64,000 bases of DNA from Chryseobacterium glaciei (GTDB lineage Bacteria; Bacteroidota; Bacteroidia; Flavobacteriales; Weeksellaceae): assembly GCF_001648155.1 (NCBI RefSeq), contig NZ_CP015199.1, positions 1,436,501 to 1,500,500 on the forward strand, written 5' to 3'. The notes beneath the pieces are model-generated. The model had not been told where the DNA came from. It was given only the letters and a program-made list of their open reading frames with translations, and ran no database searches. Within the stretch, counting starts at the first letter, position 1; every line of letters begins with the position of its first letter. This document shows positions 27,375-35,919 of this stretch, piece by piece. Both the position numbers and the translations under genes were made by a program.

Positions 27375-28700
27375 TTATAAAATTCCTCTCGCTTTTATCT
27401 CTAAATATTTATTGATAACATCGATATTTAAATTTTCAGGAAGTGTATAAACTGTATAAATTCCGTATTTACGAAGCTCCTGAATGATTAATTTCTTTTC
27501 AAACTCAAATTTTTCAGCGATAATTTCATCATAAATTTCCTGCATACTTTCAGGATTTTTATTGATCAATGTATGAAGTTCTGCATTTTTGAAAAATACA
27601 ACAACCAACAAATGGTTTTTAGCAATTCCTCGGAGGTATTTTAACTGGCGGTTTAGGCCGTCCAATGTTTCAAAATTTGTAAATAATAAAATTAAGCTTC
27701 TCTGGTTGATGGAATATTTTACGTCCTGATATAATCTGTTAAAATCACTTTCAAAAAAGTTGGTATTGATATTATAAAGTGCTTCCGAAATCTTTTTAAG
27801 CTGACCCGATTTATTTTCTGCCGCAATTTTATTTTCGGTTTTCTTTGAGAATGTCATCATTCCCGCACGATCTCCTTTCTTCAAAATAATATGAGACAAA
27901 GCCATCGTTGCATTGATTGAATAATCCAAAAGACTCAATCCGTTGAAAGGCATTTTCATCGTTCTTCCGGTATCAATCAACATAAAAATACGTTGCGATT
28001 TTTCATCCTGAAATTGATTAACCATCAAACGATTCGTTTTAGAAGTCGCTTTCCAGTTGATCGTTCTGATATCATCGCCGGGAACATATTCTTTGATCTG
28101 TTCAAACTCCATCGTGTGACCGAGCTTTCTGATCTTTTTAATTCCACCCATCAAGAATTCGCTTTGAAGTGCCATCAATTCATACTTCCTGAGATGTACA
28201 AATGACGGATACGAAGCTAAATTAGCATCTTTCTGAAATCTAAATCTTTTTGAAATAAATCCTATCGGAGATGATGCATAAATATTTAAACTTCCAAAAT
28301 TATATTCGCCTCTTTCCTTTGGCTCTAAAGTATATTGAAAATAAGTATTTCTTCCCGACTCGATCTGTTTTCTGATCAAGAAATCCCTCTTCTGAAACTG
28401 GAATGGTATTTCATCAATAATTTTAGTCTCGATCTTAAAACCGTAATTATTTTTGACATCAATTTTTACAGGATTTTCATCGCCATTGGATAATTTTTCA
28501 GGTAAAATTCTTTGGGCTAAAACTCCTTCTTTTTGGTTAAAAAGCAAGAGATAATCAACCATTGCCGCAAGAAAACAAATCAATAAAACAACATGAGCCA
28601 CCACCATTAAAACAGGAAAGAAAAATGCCAAGACATAAAGAATCCCCACTCCAATGAGCGCGACGAAAAAGCGAGTATTTATGTAAAGGTTTTTAAGCAT
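27375..28700 (-). CDS. DUF58 domain protein, membrane-anchored, vWA-like
   Basis: A 441-residue protein with two N-terminal membrane helices (about 10-55), then a DUF58 domain. The signature is GDDIRTINWKATSKTNRLMV, followed by a von Willebrand A-like fold starting RIFMLIDTGRTMKMP. Such proteins are partners of MoxR AAA ATPases. It is the last gene of the cluster and starts 1 base after the moxR-like stop, so the two are translationally linked. A function in envelope or metalloprotein maturation is inferred from family context only. Confidence 0.9.
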   Translation of the reverse strand: MLKNLYINTRFFVALIGVGILYVLAFFFPVLMVVAHVVLLICFLAAMVDYLLLFNQKEGVLAQRILPEKLSNGDENPVKIDVKNNYGFKIETKIIDEIPFQFQKRDFLIRKQIESGRNTYFQYTLEPKERGEYNFGSLNIYASSPIGFISKRFRFQKDANLASYPSFVHLRKYELMALQSEFLMGGIKKIRKLGHTMEFEQIKEYVPGDDIRTINWKATSKTNRLMVNQFQDEKSQRIFMLIDTGRTMKMPFNGLSLLDYSINATMALSHIILKKGDRAGMMTFSKKTENKIAAENKSGQLKKISEALYNINTNFFESDFNRLYQDVKYSINQRSLILLFTNFETLDGLNRQLKYLRGIAKNHLLVVVFFKNAELHTLINKNPESMQEIYDEIIAEKFEFEKKLIIQELRKYGIYTVYTLPENLNIDVINKYLEIKARGIL

Positions 28701-28701
28701 T

Positions 28702-29733
28702 TTATCTAGGAATCTCTATTCCTTCTAATATTTGTCGGATGATTTCATCTGCGGTTAAACCTTCCATTTCTCTTTCGGGAGAAACGATTACTCTGTGCCT
28801 TAAAACAGCGTAACTTGCTTCTTTGATGTCTTCCGGTGTTACAAAATCTCTTCCTCTCAAAGCTGCGAAAGATTTTGAAGCCGTTAATAAAGCCAAACTC
28901 GCTCTTGGTGAAGCTCCCAAATACAAGAACTGATTTTCTCTGGTATTAATAATGATCTTCGCAATGTATTCTATCAAATGAGTTTCAACGATAACTTCTT
29001 TAACCAATTGTTGATAACTTTTCAACTGTTCTGCACTAACCACTCGGTTTACAGCTTCTGTTTTGTCTTCTCTTTTGCTTTCGTGCTGATTTTTAATAAT
29101 GGTAATTTCCTGTTCAAGATTAGGGTAACCAACATTAATTTTAAATAGAAAACGATCTAATTGCGCTTCCGGAAGCCTGTACGTTCCTTCATGTTCAATT
29201 GGGTTTTGTGTGGCAACTACTAAAAACGGTTCTTCCATTATGTAACGGATTCCGTCCATCGTAATTTGTCTTTCTTCCATTACTTCAAACATTGCAGCCT
29301 GAGTTTTTGCAGGTGATCTGTTGATCTCATCGATCAGAATAAAGTTAGAGAAAATAGGCCCTTTTTTAAATTCAAACTCGGAGTTTTTGACATTGAAAAT
29401 TGATGTTCCCAAAATATCGGAGGGCATCAAATCCGGCGTAAACTGAATTCTGCTGAAGCCAACATCAATTGTTTTCGCCAATAATTTTGCCGTAATCGTT
29501 TTTGCAACTCCCGGAACTCCTTCAATCAAAACGTGACCGTTGGATAAAAGTGCTGCCAAAAGATGTTCGACCATACTTTCTTGGCCAACAATTACTTTTG
29601 CAATTTCAGATTTTACTTTTTCTAAGCTTGCACGAAGTTCAATCATATCAATTCGAGACTGAAAATCGTTTTCTTTTTTATCGAGATTTATAGAATTTTG
29701 ATTTTCTATGTTTTGGTTTTCAAGGTTTTCCAT
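28702..29733 (-). CDS. MoxR-family AAA+ ATPase
   Basis: A 343-residue AAA+ ATPase. Walker A is EGVPGVAKTITAK, Walker B is FILIDEINRSPAKTQ, sensor 1 is VVATQNPIEHEGTYRLPEA, and an arginine follows in the C-terminal lid (LGASPRASLALLTASKSFA). The first 30 residues are an Asn/Glu-rich extension. MoxR ATPases work with vWA proteins as chaperones for complex assembly; the partner here is the DUF58 protein immediately downstream. It lies in a cluster with DUF4350, DUF4129 and SpoIIM-type membrane genes. Confidence 0.95.
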   Translation of the reverse strand: MENLENQNIENQNSINLDKKENDFQSRIDMIELRASLEKVKSEIAKVIVGQESMVEHLLAALLSNGHVLIEGVPGVAKTITAKLLAKTIDVGFSRIQFTPDLMPSDILGTSIFNVKNSEFEFKKGPIFSNFILIDEINRSPAKTQAAMFEVMEERQITMDGIRYIMEEPFLVVATQNPIEHEGTYRLPEAQLDRFLFKINVGYPNLEQEITIIKNQHESKREDKTEAVNRVVSAEQLKSYQQLVKEVIVETHLIEYIAKIIINTRENQFLYLGASPRASLALLTASKSFAALRGRDFVTPEDIKEASYAVLRHRVIVSPEREMEGLTADEIIRQILEGIEIPR

Positions 29734-29773
29734 ATTGTTTTAATTTAACAATGTAACAGTTCTATTTTAATTT

Positions 29774-29828
29774 GATTGGACTTCATCCAACCCTGTTTTA
29801 TGTCGTCCCTTCGGGACTCCCTGTTTTT
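29774..29828. repeat. Palindromic intergenic repeat, family B, copy 1
   Basis: On the minus strand: AGTCCCGAAGGGAC hairpin, a short linker, then TTGGATGAAGTCCAA hairpin. It fills the gap between the DUF4350 and moxR-like genes. A degenerate relative is at 39714-39760. The CCCGAAGGG core is shared with family A. Confidence 0.6.
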
Positions 29829-30984
29829 ATTTTAAAATTTCGTCCAGCAATTTATTCATTCTTGCCAGATCTTCTTTCATCACATGAGCGTAAGGATCTT
29901 GCGCTTTTTTGATCAGATTAATGGCTTCATTAATCATTTCGATTGTTTTTCCTGTTTTTAACTGAAGCTTTTTTGCAAATTCATCATCTAAATTTTGGGT
30001 ATCAATGAGAAAGTCAAGCCTTACTTTATTCAAGAAATATTGGGCTTTTTTTGCCATCATATCATGAAAATCGCCTTCCTGAAGATAGAGATTTCCGATA
30101 CTTTTCACAAAATCTACTGAGGTGTTTTTCAACGGTTCAATGACAGGAACGATACGTTGCTTTCTTTTTGCATTAAAGAAAACGAATAATACCAATCCTC
30201 CCAAAAGCACCCACCAAGCGTATTTCAAAGCCGGATTTGACAAAATAAATCTCATAAAGAAACGAGAAACTTTTGCATTACTTTCTACAAACCAAATCGT
30301 TTCCTTATCGTCAAGATACGAAAAAACATCTTGAGCATATTTTATGTTTCCGGATTTCAGCAGGTAATAATTCGTCATGAAAAGTGGTTCGCAATGAACA
30401 TAAATATTTCCCTTTCCGAATTTAATTTTAATGAAATTAGCCTGATCCGAATTATTCTTTTCAACCGTCTTTCCAAGAATTTCAACTTGTGGTTTAATAT
30501 AAGAAAATCCTCTGCCCGACGGAAATTTATCTAATTTAATAAAATCGTTCTTATATTTTTTATCGGTCAGTTTCAACACATTTTCATCTGCAAAAGATAT
30601 TTCTGAATCATAATATCCGATGCTGTCTGAAACCTCTTTTGGAATTTGACTTACAATCAACATCGCGTCTGAACCATTGGAAACTTGGTCTAAAATTTTG
30701 TTCCAGGATTCTGTGTCTACTTCCGTTTCTACAACCAGAATATTATGTGATTCTTTTTTATGAGTATTGTAATAATTGTAAGGGGTTTGATCTATTTTTT
30801 TTAGTTTATTTTTAAAAAGATCTTTAGCTTCATGATCAAAAATAAACAATCCGAAAGGTGATTTTTCATTCGTGTCAAAATTTTTACGCCAATCTGTAAC
30901 CTCTTTTTTGTTCACTTCAAGCAACGCCAAAATCACCATCACGACGATGAAAATTACAGCATATATTTTGAAAGTTTTATTCAT
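29827..30984 (-). CDS. DUF4350 domain membrane protein
   Basis: A 385-residue protein with an N-terminal membrane helix (about 5-24), an outside domain (about 30-255), a second helix (about 258-276: AWWVLLGGLVLFVFFNAKRK) and a cytosolic tail. The layout and the SPFGLFIFDHEAKDLF opening match DUF4350 proteins, which accompany MoxR/DUF58/DUF4129 genes. The outside domain resembles a degraded glutamine-amidotransferase-like fold in that family. No enzymatic residues are visible. It precedes the moxR-like gene with a 93-base gap filled by a repeat. Confidence 0.8.
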   Translation of the reverse strand: MNKTFKIYAVIFIVVMVILALLEVNKKEVTDWRKNFDTNEKSPFGLFIFDHEAKDLFKNKLKKIDQTPYNYYNTHKKESHNILVVETEVDTESWNKILDQVSNGSDAMLIVSQIPKEVSDSIGYYDSEISFADENVLKLTDKKYKNDFIKLDKFPSGRGFSYIKPQVEILGKTVEKNNSDQANFIKIKFGKGNIYVHCEPLFMTNYYLLKSGNIKYAQDVFSYLDDKETIWFVESNAKVSRFFMRFILSNPALKYAWWVLLGGLVLFVFFNAKRKQRIVPVIEPLKNTSVDFVKSIGNLYLQEGDFHDMMAKKAQYFLNKVRLDFLIDTQNLDDEFAKKLQLKTGKTIEMINEAINLIKKAQDPYAHVMKEDLARMNKLLDEILK

Positions 30985-31000
30985 TGTAAAAAGAGTTTAA

Positions 31001-31798
31001 TTAAGGTTTAAAGGCTTGATATTGGGCTTTGAATTTCTGATAATTCTGTTCATCAATACTGAATTCTCCATACCAAACGTATTCGAAAATGTAGGATAAA
31101 TTAGAAAAATCATTTTTCAGATGCGGAGCTTTCAATTCTGCCACATAATCTTTATTTGTCTTTTCGGGGTTCCAATTGATGGATTTTTTATCACTTAATT
31201 TTTTCAAGACAAATAAAAACTGATAACGAATCGCTGAACGATAATCTCCCTCCCTTTCAAATTTTGCAATACTTTCCGGAAAATTGATCTCATGAATATT
31301 TTCGTGAAGCTCTTCATCTTTAATAATTACTTTCTTATTCTTTTTTCCGAAGATGAAATTTCCGTCTTTTCCAATTAAATATTTAATGATAAAATACAAA
31401 AGAAAGCCGACCAGAATAATGGCAAATATTCGAATTAAAATCCCTGCAATATTACCGGATTTCGTGAAAACGGTATCGCCAAAAATACTTTGCAATATTT
31501 TATCAATCTTCCTTAAAAGCTTTTGCCAAAAAGATTCTTTAGGTTTAATAGTTGTGTAATCAAACTCATTTCCTTTATATCTCGACTGAATATTTTCCTT
31601 GAACTTTTTGGGATAAACTGTGTTTTCAGAAACCGGATTTTTAAGCAAAACAGAATCTGCACGGTACATATTTTTGTAATGTCCCGTGTTCAATGAATCT
31701 ATATATGCTTCCGCAACAGGCGGCGGATCTGTCTGATCCTGAGCAAATGAAGATTCAAAGGAGAAAAATATCAGTAAGAAAAAAAGAATTTTATTCAT
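31001..31798 (-). CDS. DUF4129-type membrane protein of the MoxR cluster
   Basis: A 265-residue protein with a signal peptide (MNKILFFLLIFFSFESSFAQ), one membrane helix at about 115-140 (IAGILIRIFAIILVGFLLYF), and a cytosolic C-terminal part containing AIRYQFLFVLKKLSDKKSIN and LSYIFEYVWYGEFSIDEQNY, the DUF4129 pattern. It overlaps the upstream membrane gene by 8 bases and precedes DUF4350 by 16, so it is part of one transcription unit. Confidence 0.8.
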   Translation of the reverse strand: MNKILFFLLIFFSFESSFAQDQTDPPPVAEAYIDSLNTGHYKNMYRADSVLLKNPVSENTVYPKKFKENIQSRYKGNEFDYTTIKPKESFWQKLLRKIDKILQSIFGDTVFTKSGNIAGILIRIFAIILVGFLLYFIIKYLIGKDGNFIFGKKNKKVIIKDEELHENIHEINFPESIAKFEREGDYRSAIRYQFLFVLKKLSDKKSINWNPEKTNKDYVAELKAPHLKNDFSNLSYIFEYVWYGEFSIDEQNYQKFKAQYQAFKP

Positions 31799-32753
31799 TA
31801 TTACCGATGGTGTCTATTTCTGCTAATTCTACTTTTTGATGAAGGTCTGTTCTGCTGTCGTAATACATTAATCCTGAATTTACGTACAGCATATTTGAAA
31901 GGAAAAACGATACAAGCATCGAGATTCCGTACAATATGAAGAAAAATATTCCGGCTGTTCCTGCAAACGGATTCTGTTCAAAATTACCATCCGGAGCGGA
32001 CGTTAAGAGTGATCCGTAGAAAAACATCATCGGAACAAACGTAAAAATTGATGTTACAACATATAAAATGATTGAAACGATGATCGTTGAGCCCCAATAT
32101 TTCCAATAAGGCGATTTTTCTCGTCCGTTTGGATAAGAAAACTGAGATCGGATGGAATAGCTTAAACTTTCGAAAAAGCCTCGGTTAGAATTGAAATAAT
32201 CATACATCAAAAATGTAACAACATTGAATAACGTAGGAAAAACCAGCAATATCAAAAAGATTCCTATCACAATCAAAACCAACACATAAGAAAACCCTAT
32301 TATGATGAATGACAGCGGTGTAACGATAAACATCATGCCTAAACAAAGCTTAACGATTTTGCCTGCATTATTTTTAAAATCACTCAAAATATCATCTGTT
32401 TTGATCTTTTCCTGTCCTTGTCCCAGCCTTTTTAAGTAAAAAACAGGAAACAAATAATTAATTATCATTAGAAGCAAGAAAAGAAGAAAGGTAAGAATCC
32501 CGACAACGATAAGCATTCCCAGATTATCCTCAAAATATTGTTGAAAATAATAGCTTTCGCCACTTAGATTAGAACCTAAAATTTGCGAGAACAATTCTCT
32601 GTATCCTAAAACAAATACAGTTACCATTAGGATCATCAGCAAACCATTCAGTAAAATATAGCTTTTAAAATAATTTTTACCATATAATTTGAAAAAATTA
32701 AAACTGTCACTTATAAAAGTTCCGAAATCTCTTTTTTTATAAAACTGCATCAT
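31791..32753 (-). CDS. Multi-helix membrane protein of the MoxR cluster, unknown function
   Basis: About 320 residues with at least six hydrophobic segments (YILLNGLLMILMVTVFVLG, LIVVGILTFLLFLLLMIINY, SFIIIGFSYVLVLIVIGIFL and others), typical of a DUF4013- or YciC-like integral membrane protein. The ATG at 32753 gives the start MMQFYKKRDFGTFISD, preferred over an upstream frame extension that would overlap SpoIIM by more than 40 bases. Even so it overlaps the spoIIM-like gene by 17 bases and the DUF4129 gene by 8, implying coupled translation. Confidence 0.75.
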   Translation of the reverse strand: MMQFYKKRDFGTFISDSFNFFKLYGKNYFKSYILLNGLLMILMVTVFVLGYRELFSQILGSNLSGESYYFQQYFEDNLGMLIVVGILTFLLFLLLMIINYLFPVFYLKRLGQGQEKIKTDDILSDFKNNAGKIVKLCLGMMFIVTPLSFIIIGFSYVLVLIVIGIFLILLVFPTLFNVVTFLMYDYFNSNRGFFESLSYSIRSQFSYPNGREKSPYWKYWGSTIIVSIILYVVTSIFTFVPMMFFYGSLLTSAPDGNFEQNPFAGTAGIFFFILYGISMLVSFFLSNMLYVNSGLMYYDSRTDLHQKVELAEIDTIGNNE

Positions 32754-33720
32754 TGATTTGGTTGTTAGTTTTTTTATTGACAATTGACGGATAAATAATA
32801 TAATAGAATCCTATGATCGCCAGTGTTCCGAAAATAATAATTAAATTAAGAATCAAAGGCATTTTTAAAGCATGTCTTGTGATATATCCCTCAATAATTC
32901 CTGCACATACCGTAAATGGAATCGTGCTTAAAAATATTTTAAATGAATCTTTAAAACCGTTTTTAAAAGAATTAAATCTCGAAAAAGTCTTTGGAAATAA
33001 AATGGAAGCTCCCAAGATTAATCCGCACATCGCTTCAACGACCATTGAGAAAATTTCAAAAACTCCGTGAAGCCAGATTCCTCTTGCGCTGTCTTTCAAA
33101 GCTCCGTAATCGTAGAAAAAATATTGGAAAGAACCCAACATTACACTGTTTGAAAGTAAGGCGTATAAAGTTCCAACTCCGCCTGCAATTCCGTAAATGT
33201 ATAATTTTGCTCCGACTCCGATATTGTTGAAAATAATACCAATTGTACTTCCCCACGTTGAACCGCTTTGATATATTCCGACCGCATTTCCTTTTTTAAT
33301 ATTTTCTATGGTTTGATTGACATAATCTTCGCCAAGAATAATATTCGTAAAATCCTTATCATAAATCGCGGAAAGAACTCCAATCAGTGTAAATAAAGTG
33401 AAAAACAGAAATGCATAAGTCAAATATCTTCTGTATTGATAGACCAGCAAAGGAACTTCAGTTTTGAAGAAATACAAAATCCTGTTTTCCTCTACTCTCT
33501 TAGTTTTATAAATTTTTTGAAATATCTGAGAAGATAAGTGATTTAAATAAACCGTTGTATTACTTTTGGGGTAATAAGTCTGCGCAAAAGAAAGGTCATT
33601 GATAAGGTTGATGTACAACGAAGACAGGTCATCAGGATTTTTTTTAATTTTCCCTTGAATAACCTGTTCAATTCCCAACCATTTTTCTTTATTTTGTTTA
33701 ATGAAATAAACCTCTCTCAT
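32737..33720 (-). CDS. SpoIIM-like (stage II sporulation protein M family) membrane protein
   Basis: A 327-residue membrane protein of the SpoIIM family: MREVYFIKQNKEKWLGIEQV at the start, a cytosolic helical region to about 95, then five or six helices with GIWLHGVFEIFSMVVEAMCG, the conserved H-G-x-x-E segment. The start at 33720 is chosen because the conserved MREVxFI begins there; an in-frame ATG 12 codons upstream would add a non-conserved stretch. Bacteria that do not sporulate keep this gene next to RDD, MoxR and DUF58 genes, as here. It starts only 27 bases from the divergent RDD gene. Confidence 0.88.
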   Translation of the reverse strand: MREVYFIKQNKEKWLGIEQVIQGKIKKNPDDLSSLYINLINDLSFAQTYYPKSNTTVYLNHLSSQIFQKIYKTKRVEENRILYFFKTEVPLLVYQYRRYLTYAFLFFTLFTLIGVLSAIYDKDFTNIILGEDYVNQTIENIKKGNAVGIYQSGSTWGSTIGIIFNNIGVGAKLYIYGIAGGVGTLYALLSNSVMLGSFQYFFYDYGALKDSARGIWLHGVFEIFSMVVEAMCGLILGASILFPKTFSRFNSFKNGFKDSFKIFLSTIPFTVCAGIIEGYITRHALKMPLILNLIIIFGTLAIIGFYYIIYPSIVNKKTNNQINDAVL

Positions 33721-33747
33721 AATTGTAAGGCTAAAATAATAAAAAAT

Positions 33748-34497
33748 ATGTCTCAAATTGCGATTAATACTTCACAAAATGTAAATATTAATTTCAACAT
33801 CGCCAGTGTTGGAGAAAGGATGCTTGCGTTTATCATCGATCTTCTGATTAAGGTTGCGTATGCAGTGATTGCTTTTTACGTATTTTTTAATTTTTTTGAT
33901 CTTGGATATTTATTAAACGGGCTCGATCAATGGTCACAAATGGCGATTTACATTGCGATTACATTTCCTATTTACATTTATCCTGTTGTGTTGGAAAGTT
34001 TAATGGAAGGTCAAACTCCCGGAAAAAAATTAATGAAAATCCGTGTGGTAAAAATTGATGGTTATCAGGCAAGTTTTGGCGATTATTTAATTCGCTGGAT
34101 GTTCAGGTTGATTGACACTTCTTTTGCAGGTGTTGTTGGTTTAATTTCTATGATCGTTTCTAAAAACAATCAACGTTTGGGAGATATTGCTTCGGGGACG
34201 GCCGTGATTTCATTAAAAAACAGCATTAATATTTCTCACACGATTTTAGAAAATATTAAAGAAGATTATATTCCGTCATTTCCGCAGGTTATCGCTTTGA
34301 CTGACAATGACATGAGAATTATTAAAGACAATTACACAAAAGCTTTGAGAGTTGATGACAGACAGATTATCAGTAAACTTTCTGATAAAATAAAAGGGAT
34401 TCTAAAGCTTGAAGTTGATGCGACAAAAATGACGGAAAGGCAGTTTATTAATGTTGTCATTAAAGATTATAATTATTATACGGGAAAGGATAGTTAA
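33748..34497 (+). CDS. RDD family membrane protein
   Basis: A 249-residue protein. The RDD domain spans about 15-150 with RMLAFIIDLLIKVAYAVI (helix 1, containing the family's R and D), a second helix, and GQTPGKKLMKIRVVKIDGYQ followed by a third helix with RWMFRLIDTSFAGVVGLI. The C-terminal 90 residues are cytosolic and helical. The start MSQIAINTSQNVNI is preferred to an upstream frame extension. It is divergent from the spoIIM-like gene, with which it is commonly clustered. The role is unknown; some RDD proteins act as ion antiporters. Confidence 0.9.
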   Translation: MSQIAINTSQNVNINFNIASVGERMLAFIIDLLIKVAYAVIAFYVFFNFFDLGYLLNGLDQWSQMAIYIAITFPIYIYPVVLESLMEGQTPGKKLMKIRVVKIDGYQASFGDYLIRWMFRLIDTSFAGVVGLISMIVSKNNQRLGDIASGTAVISLKNSINISHTILENIKEDYIPSFPQVIALTDNDMRIIKDNYTKALRVDDRQIISKLSDKIKGILKLEVDATKMTERQFINVVIKDYNYYTGKDS

Positions 34498-34500
34498 AAT

Positions 34501-34575
34501 CTGGCTTTAAGTTTTGGCTAAAGCCAATTGAATCCATAAAACATTAAACGGGCTAAAGCCCATTCCTATTGAAAT
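34501..34575. repeat. Palindromic intergenic repeat, family C (GGCTAAAGCC type)
   Basis: Two nested hairpins just after the RDD stop codon: TTGGCT-aa-AGCCAA at 34514-34527 and GGGCT-aa-AGCCC at 34550-34561. An extra TGGCTTTA at 34502 can pair alternatively with TAAAGCCA. This type of repeat I recall as frequent in Chryseobacterium and Flavobacterium intergenic DNA. It may also end the RDD transcript. Confidence 0.6.
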
Positions 34576-34668
34576 ACAACATTGTTTTATTTGTGAAAAA
34601 AATTTGTGTAATTTGTGTTTAACAAAAGCTCGGTGCAGTTTTTGTATTTAATCAACAAAGCCTTAATT

Positions 34669-34959
34669 ATGAAATTTGAAAACAATAAATCCGGAAACGG
34701 CGGAGTTCTTACATTAAATAACGAAATCAAGGAAATAGGAAGACTTACTTATACTATTTTCCCTGAAGATAATAAACTGATCATTTCTTTCGTTTTGGTT
34801 CATCCAGAATTTGAAGGAAGAGGAATGGGGAAATATTTGGTTGAGGAAGCCATCAAATTCTCAAGAGAAAATAAATGGAACGTTTATCCGCACTGTTCTT
34901 ACGCAAGAGCTGTGATGACGAGAATGAGTGATGTTGATGATATTTTTTTAAAGAATTAA
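34669..34959 (+). CDS. Small GNAT-fold N-acetyltransferase (YjdJ type)
   Basis: A 96-residue protein with the short GNAT form: VLVHPEFEGRGMGKYLVEEA contains the acetyl-CoA-binding motif (V-x-P-x-x-x-G-R-G-x-G), followed by FSRENKWNVYPHCSYARAVM, characteristic of the YjdJ/PF14542 group with a conserved cysteine. The start MKFENNKSG is chosen over an upstream extension lacking conservation. Its last 12 bases overlap the convergent glycosyltransferase gene. The substrate is unknown. Confidence 0.9.
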   Translation: MKFENNKSGNGGVLTLNNEIKEIGRLTYTIFPEDNKLIISFVLVHPEFEGRGMGKYLVEEAIKFSRENKWNVYPHCSYARAVMTRMSDVDDIFLKN

Positions 34960-35919
34960 AACTTCATTAACCAAAATTTGTTCAATATCATCCGGGTAGT
35001 CAACTTTCAAATGATGATCGGAAGCTACCCAATCTTTTATTTCATTTAGTTCTAAAACTTTAGAGTTCGGAATTCCCATTTTATCCAGCGCACAAGCATT
35101 GCATTCCTGCTCGTACTGATTATGAATTGGGATCACAAATAATTTTTTATCCATAAAAAGGGCTTCGGCAGGGGTTTCGAAACCGGCGTTGCATAAAATT
35201 CCTTCACAGTTTTCGAAAGACTTTAAATATTGAATTTCATCAATCGGGAAAACTTCAACATTTTTTACTTTAGATTGAATTTTACTGTGTTTAGAAAACA
35301 CTTTCCATTCAACAGGAATTTGTTCTAAAACTTTAATGATATTTTCATCAGAAAAACTCGGCAAATACACCAAGTAATACCCTTTTTTATCGGGATTAAG
35401 ATTTCTGATCTTATGTCTGATAACAGGCTTTTTAATGTGAGGATGGTAATTTTCAAAATGAAAACCTATTTTCCTTTCACTCGGAACATAGTATTCCAAA
35501 ATTAATTCTCCTAGAAAATCTTTCTTTTTGGGCTTAGGAGTTTCAGGAAAACTCATAGAAGCTTGATGACTTAATTCGATCATTGGAAGCTTATTTAATT
35601 TAGAAGCCCAACCCGTCAAAGGTTCGTAATCATTAATAATTAAATCATACTGTTTTAACTCTAATTCTCTTATTGTTTTTACGGCTTCAAGAAATTTATT
35701 CTCAAAAAACGTTTTTCGATAGGATAATCCTCCGGTTTTATTGTAAAGCAGCGAAATGCCTTTATGTTGATAGTTAATGTCGAAATCGGCCTTTAATTGC
35801 GATTGGTGACCGCTGATCAAAGTATCAACCGAAGCATATTTTTTAAGAATAGGAATAATTTCCTGCGCTCTTGCGACATGTCCGTTTCCGGTGCCCTGAA
35901 ATGCATATAAAATCTTCAT
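34948..35919 (-). CDS. GT-B glycosyltransferase (MurG-like fold)
   Basis: A 323-residue glycosyltransferase of the GT-B type, without signal peptide. The N-terminal loop FQGTGNGHVARAQEIIPIL has the G-x-G-H-x-x-R pattern of the MurG/GT28-like group. A C-terminal donor-binding segment, CEGILCNAGFETPAEALFMD, resembles the G-x-x-E-x-x-E region. It begins directly after the stop codon of the LpxH-like gene with no gap, implying a common step in envelope glycolipid or polysaccharide assembly. The sugar donor and acceptor are not readable. Confidence 0.85.
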   Translation of the reverse strand: MKILYAFQGTGNGHVARAQEIIPILKKYASVDTLISGHQSQLKADFDINYQHKGISLLYNKTGGLSYRKTFFENKFLEAVKTIRELELKQYDLIINDYEPLTGWASKLNKLPMIELSHQASMSFPETPKPKKKDFLGELILEYYVPSERKIGFHFENYHPHIKKPVIRHKIRNLNPDKKGYYLVYLPSFSDENIIKVLEQIPVEWKVFSKHSKIQSKVKNVEVFPIDEIQYLKSFENCEGILCNAGFETPAEALFMDKKLFVIPIHNQYEQECNACALDKMGIPNSKVLELNEIKDWVASDHHLKVDYPDDIEQILVNEVLIL

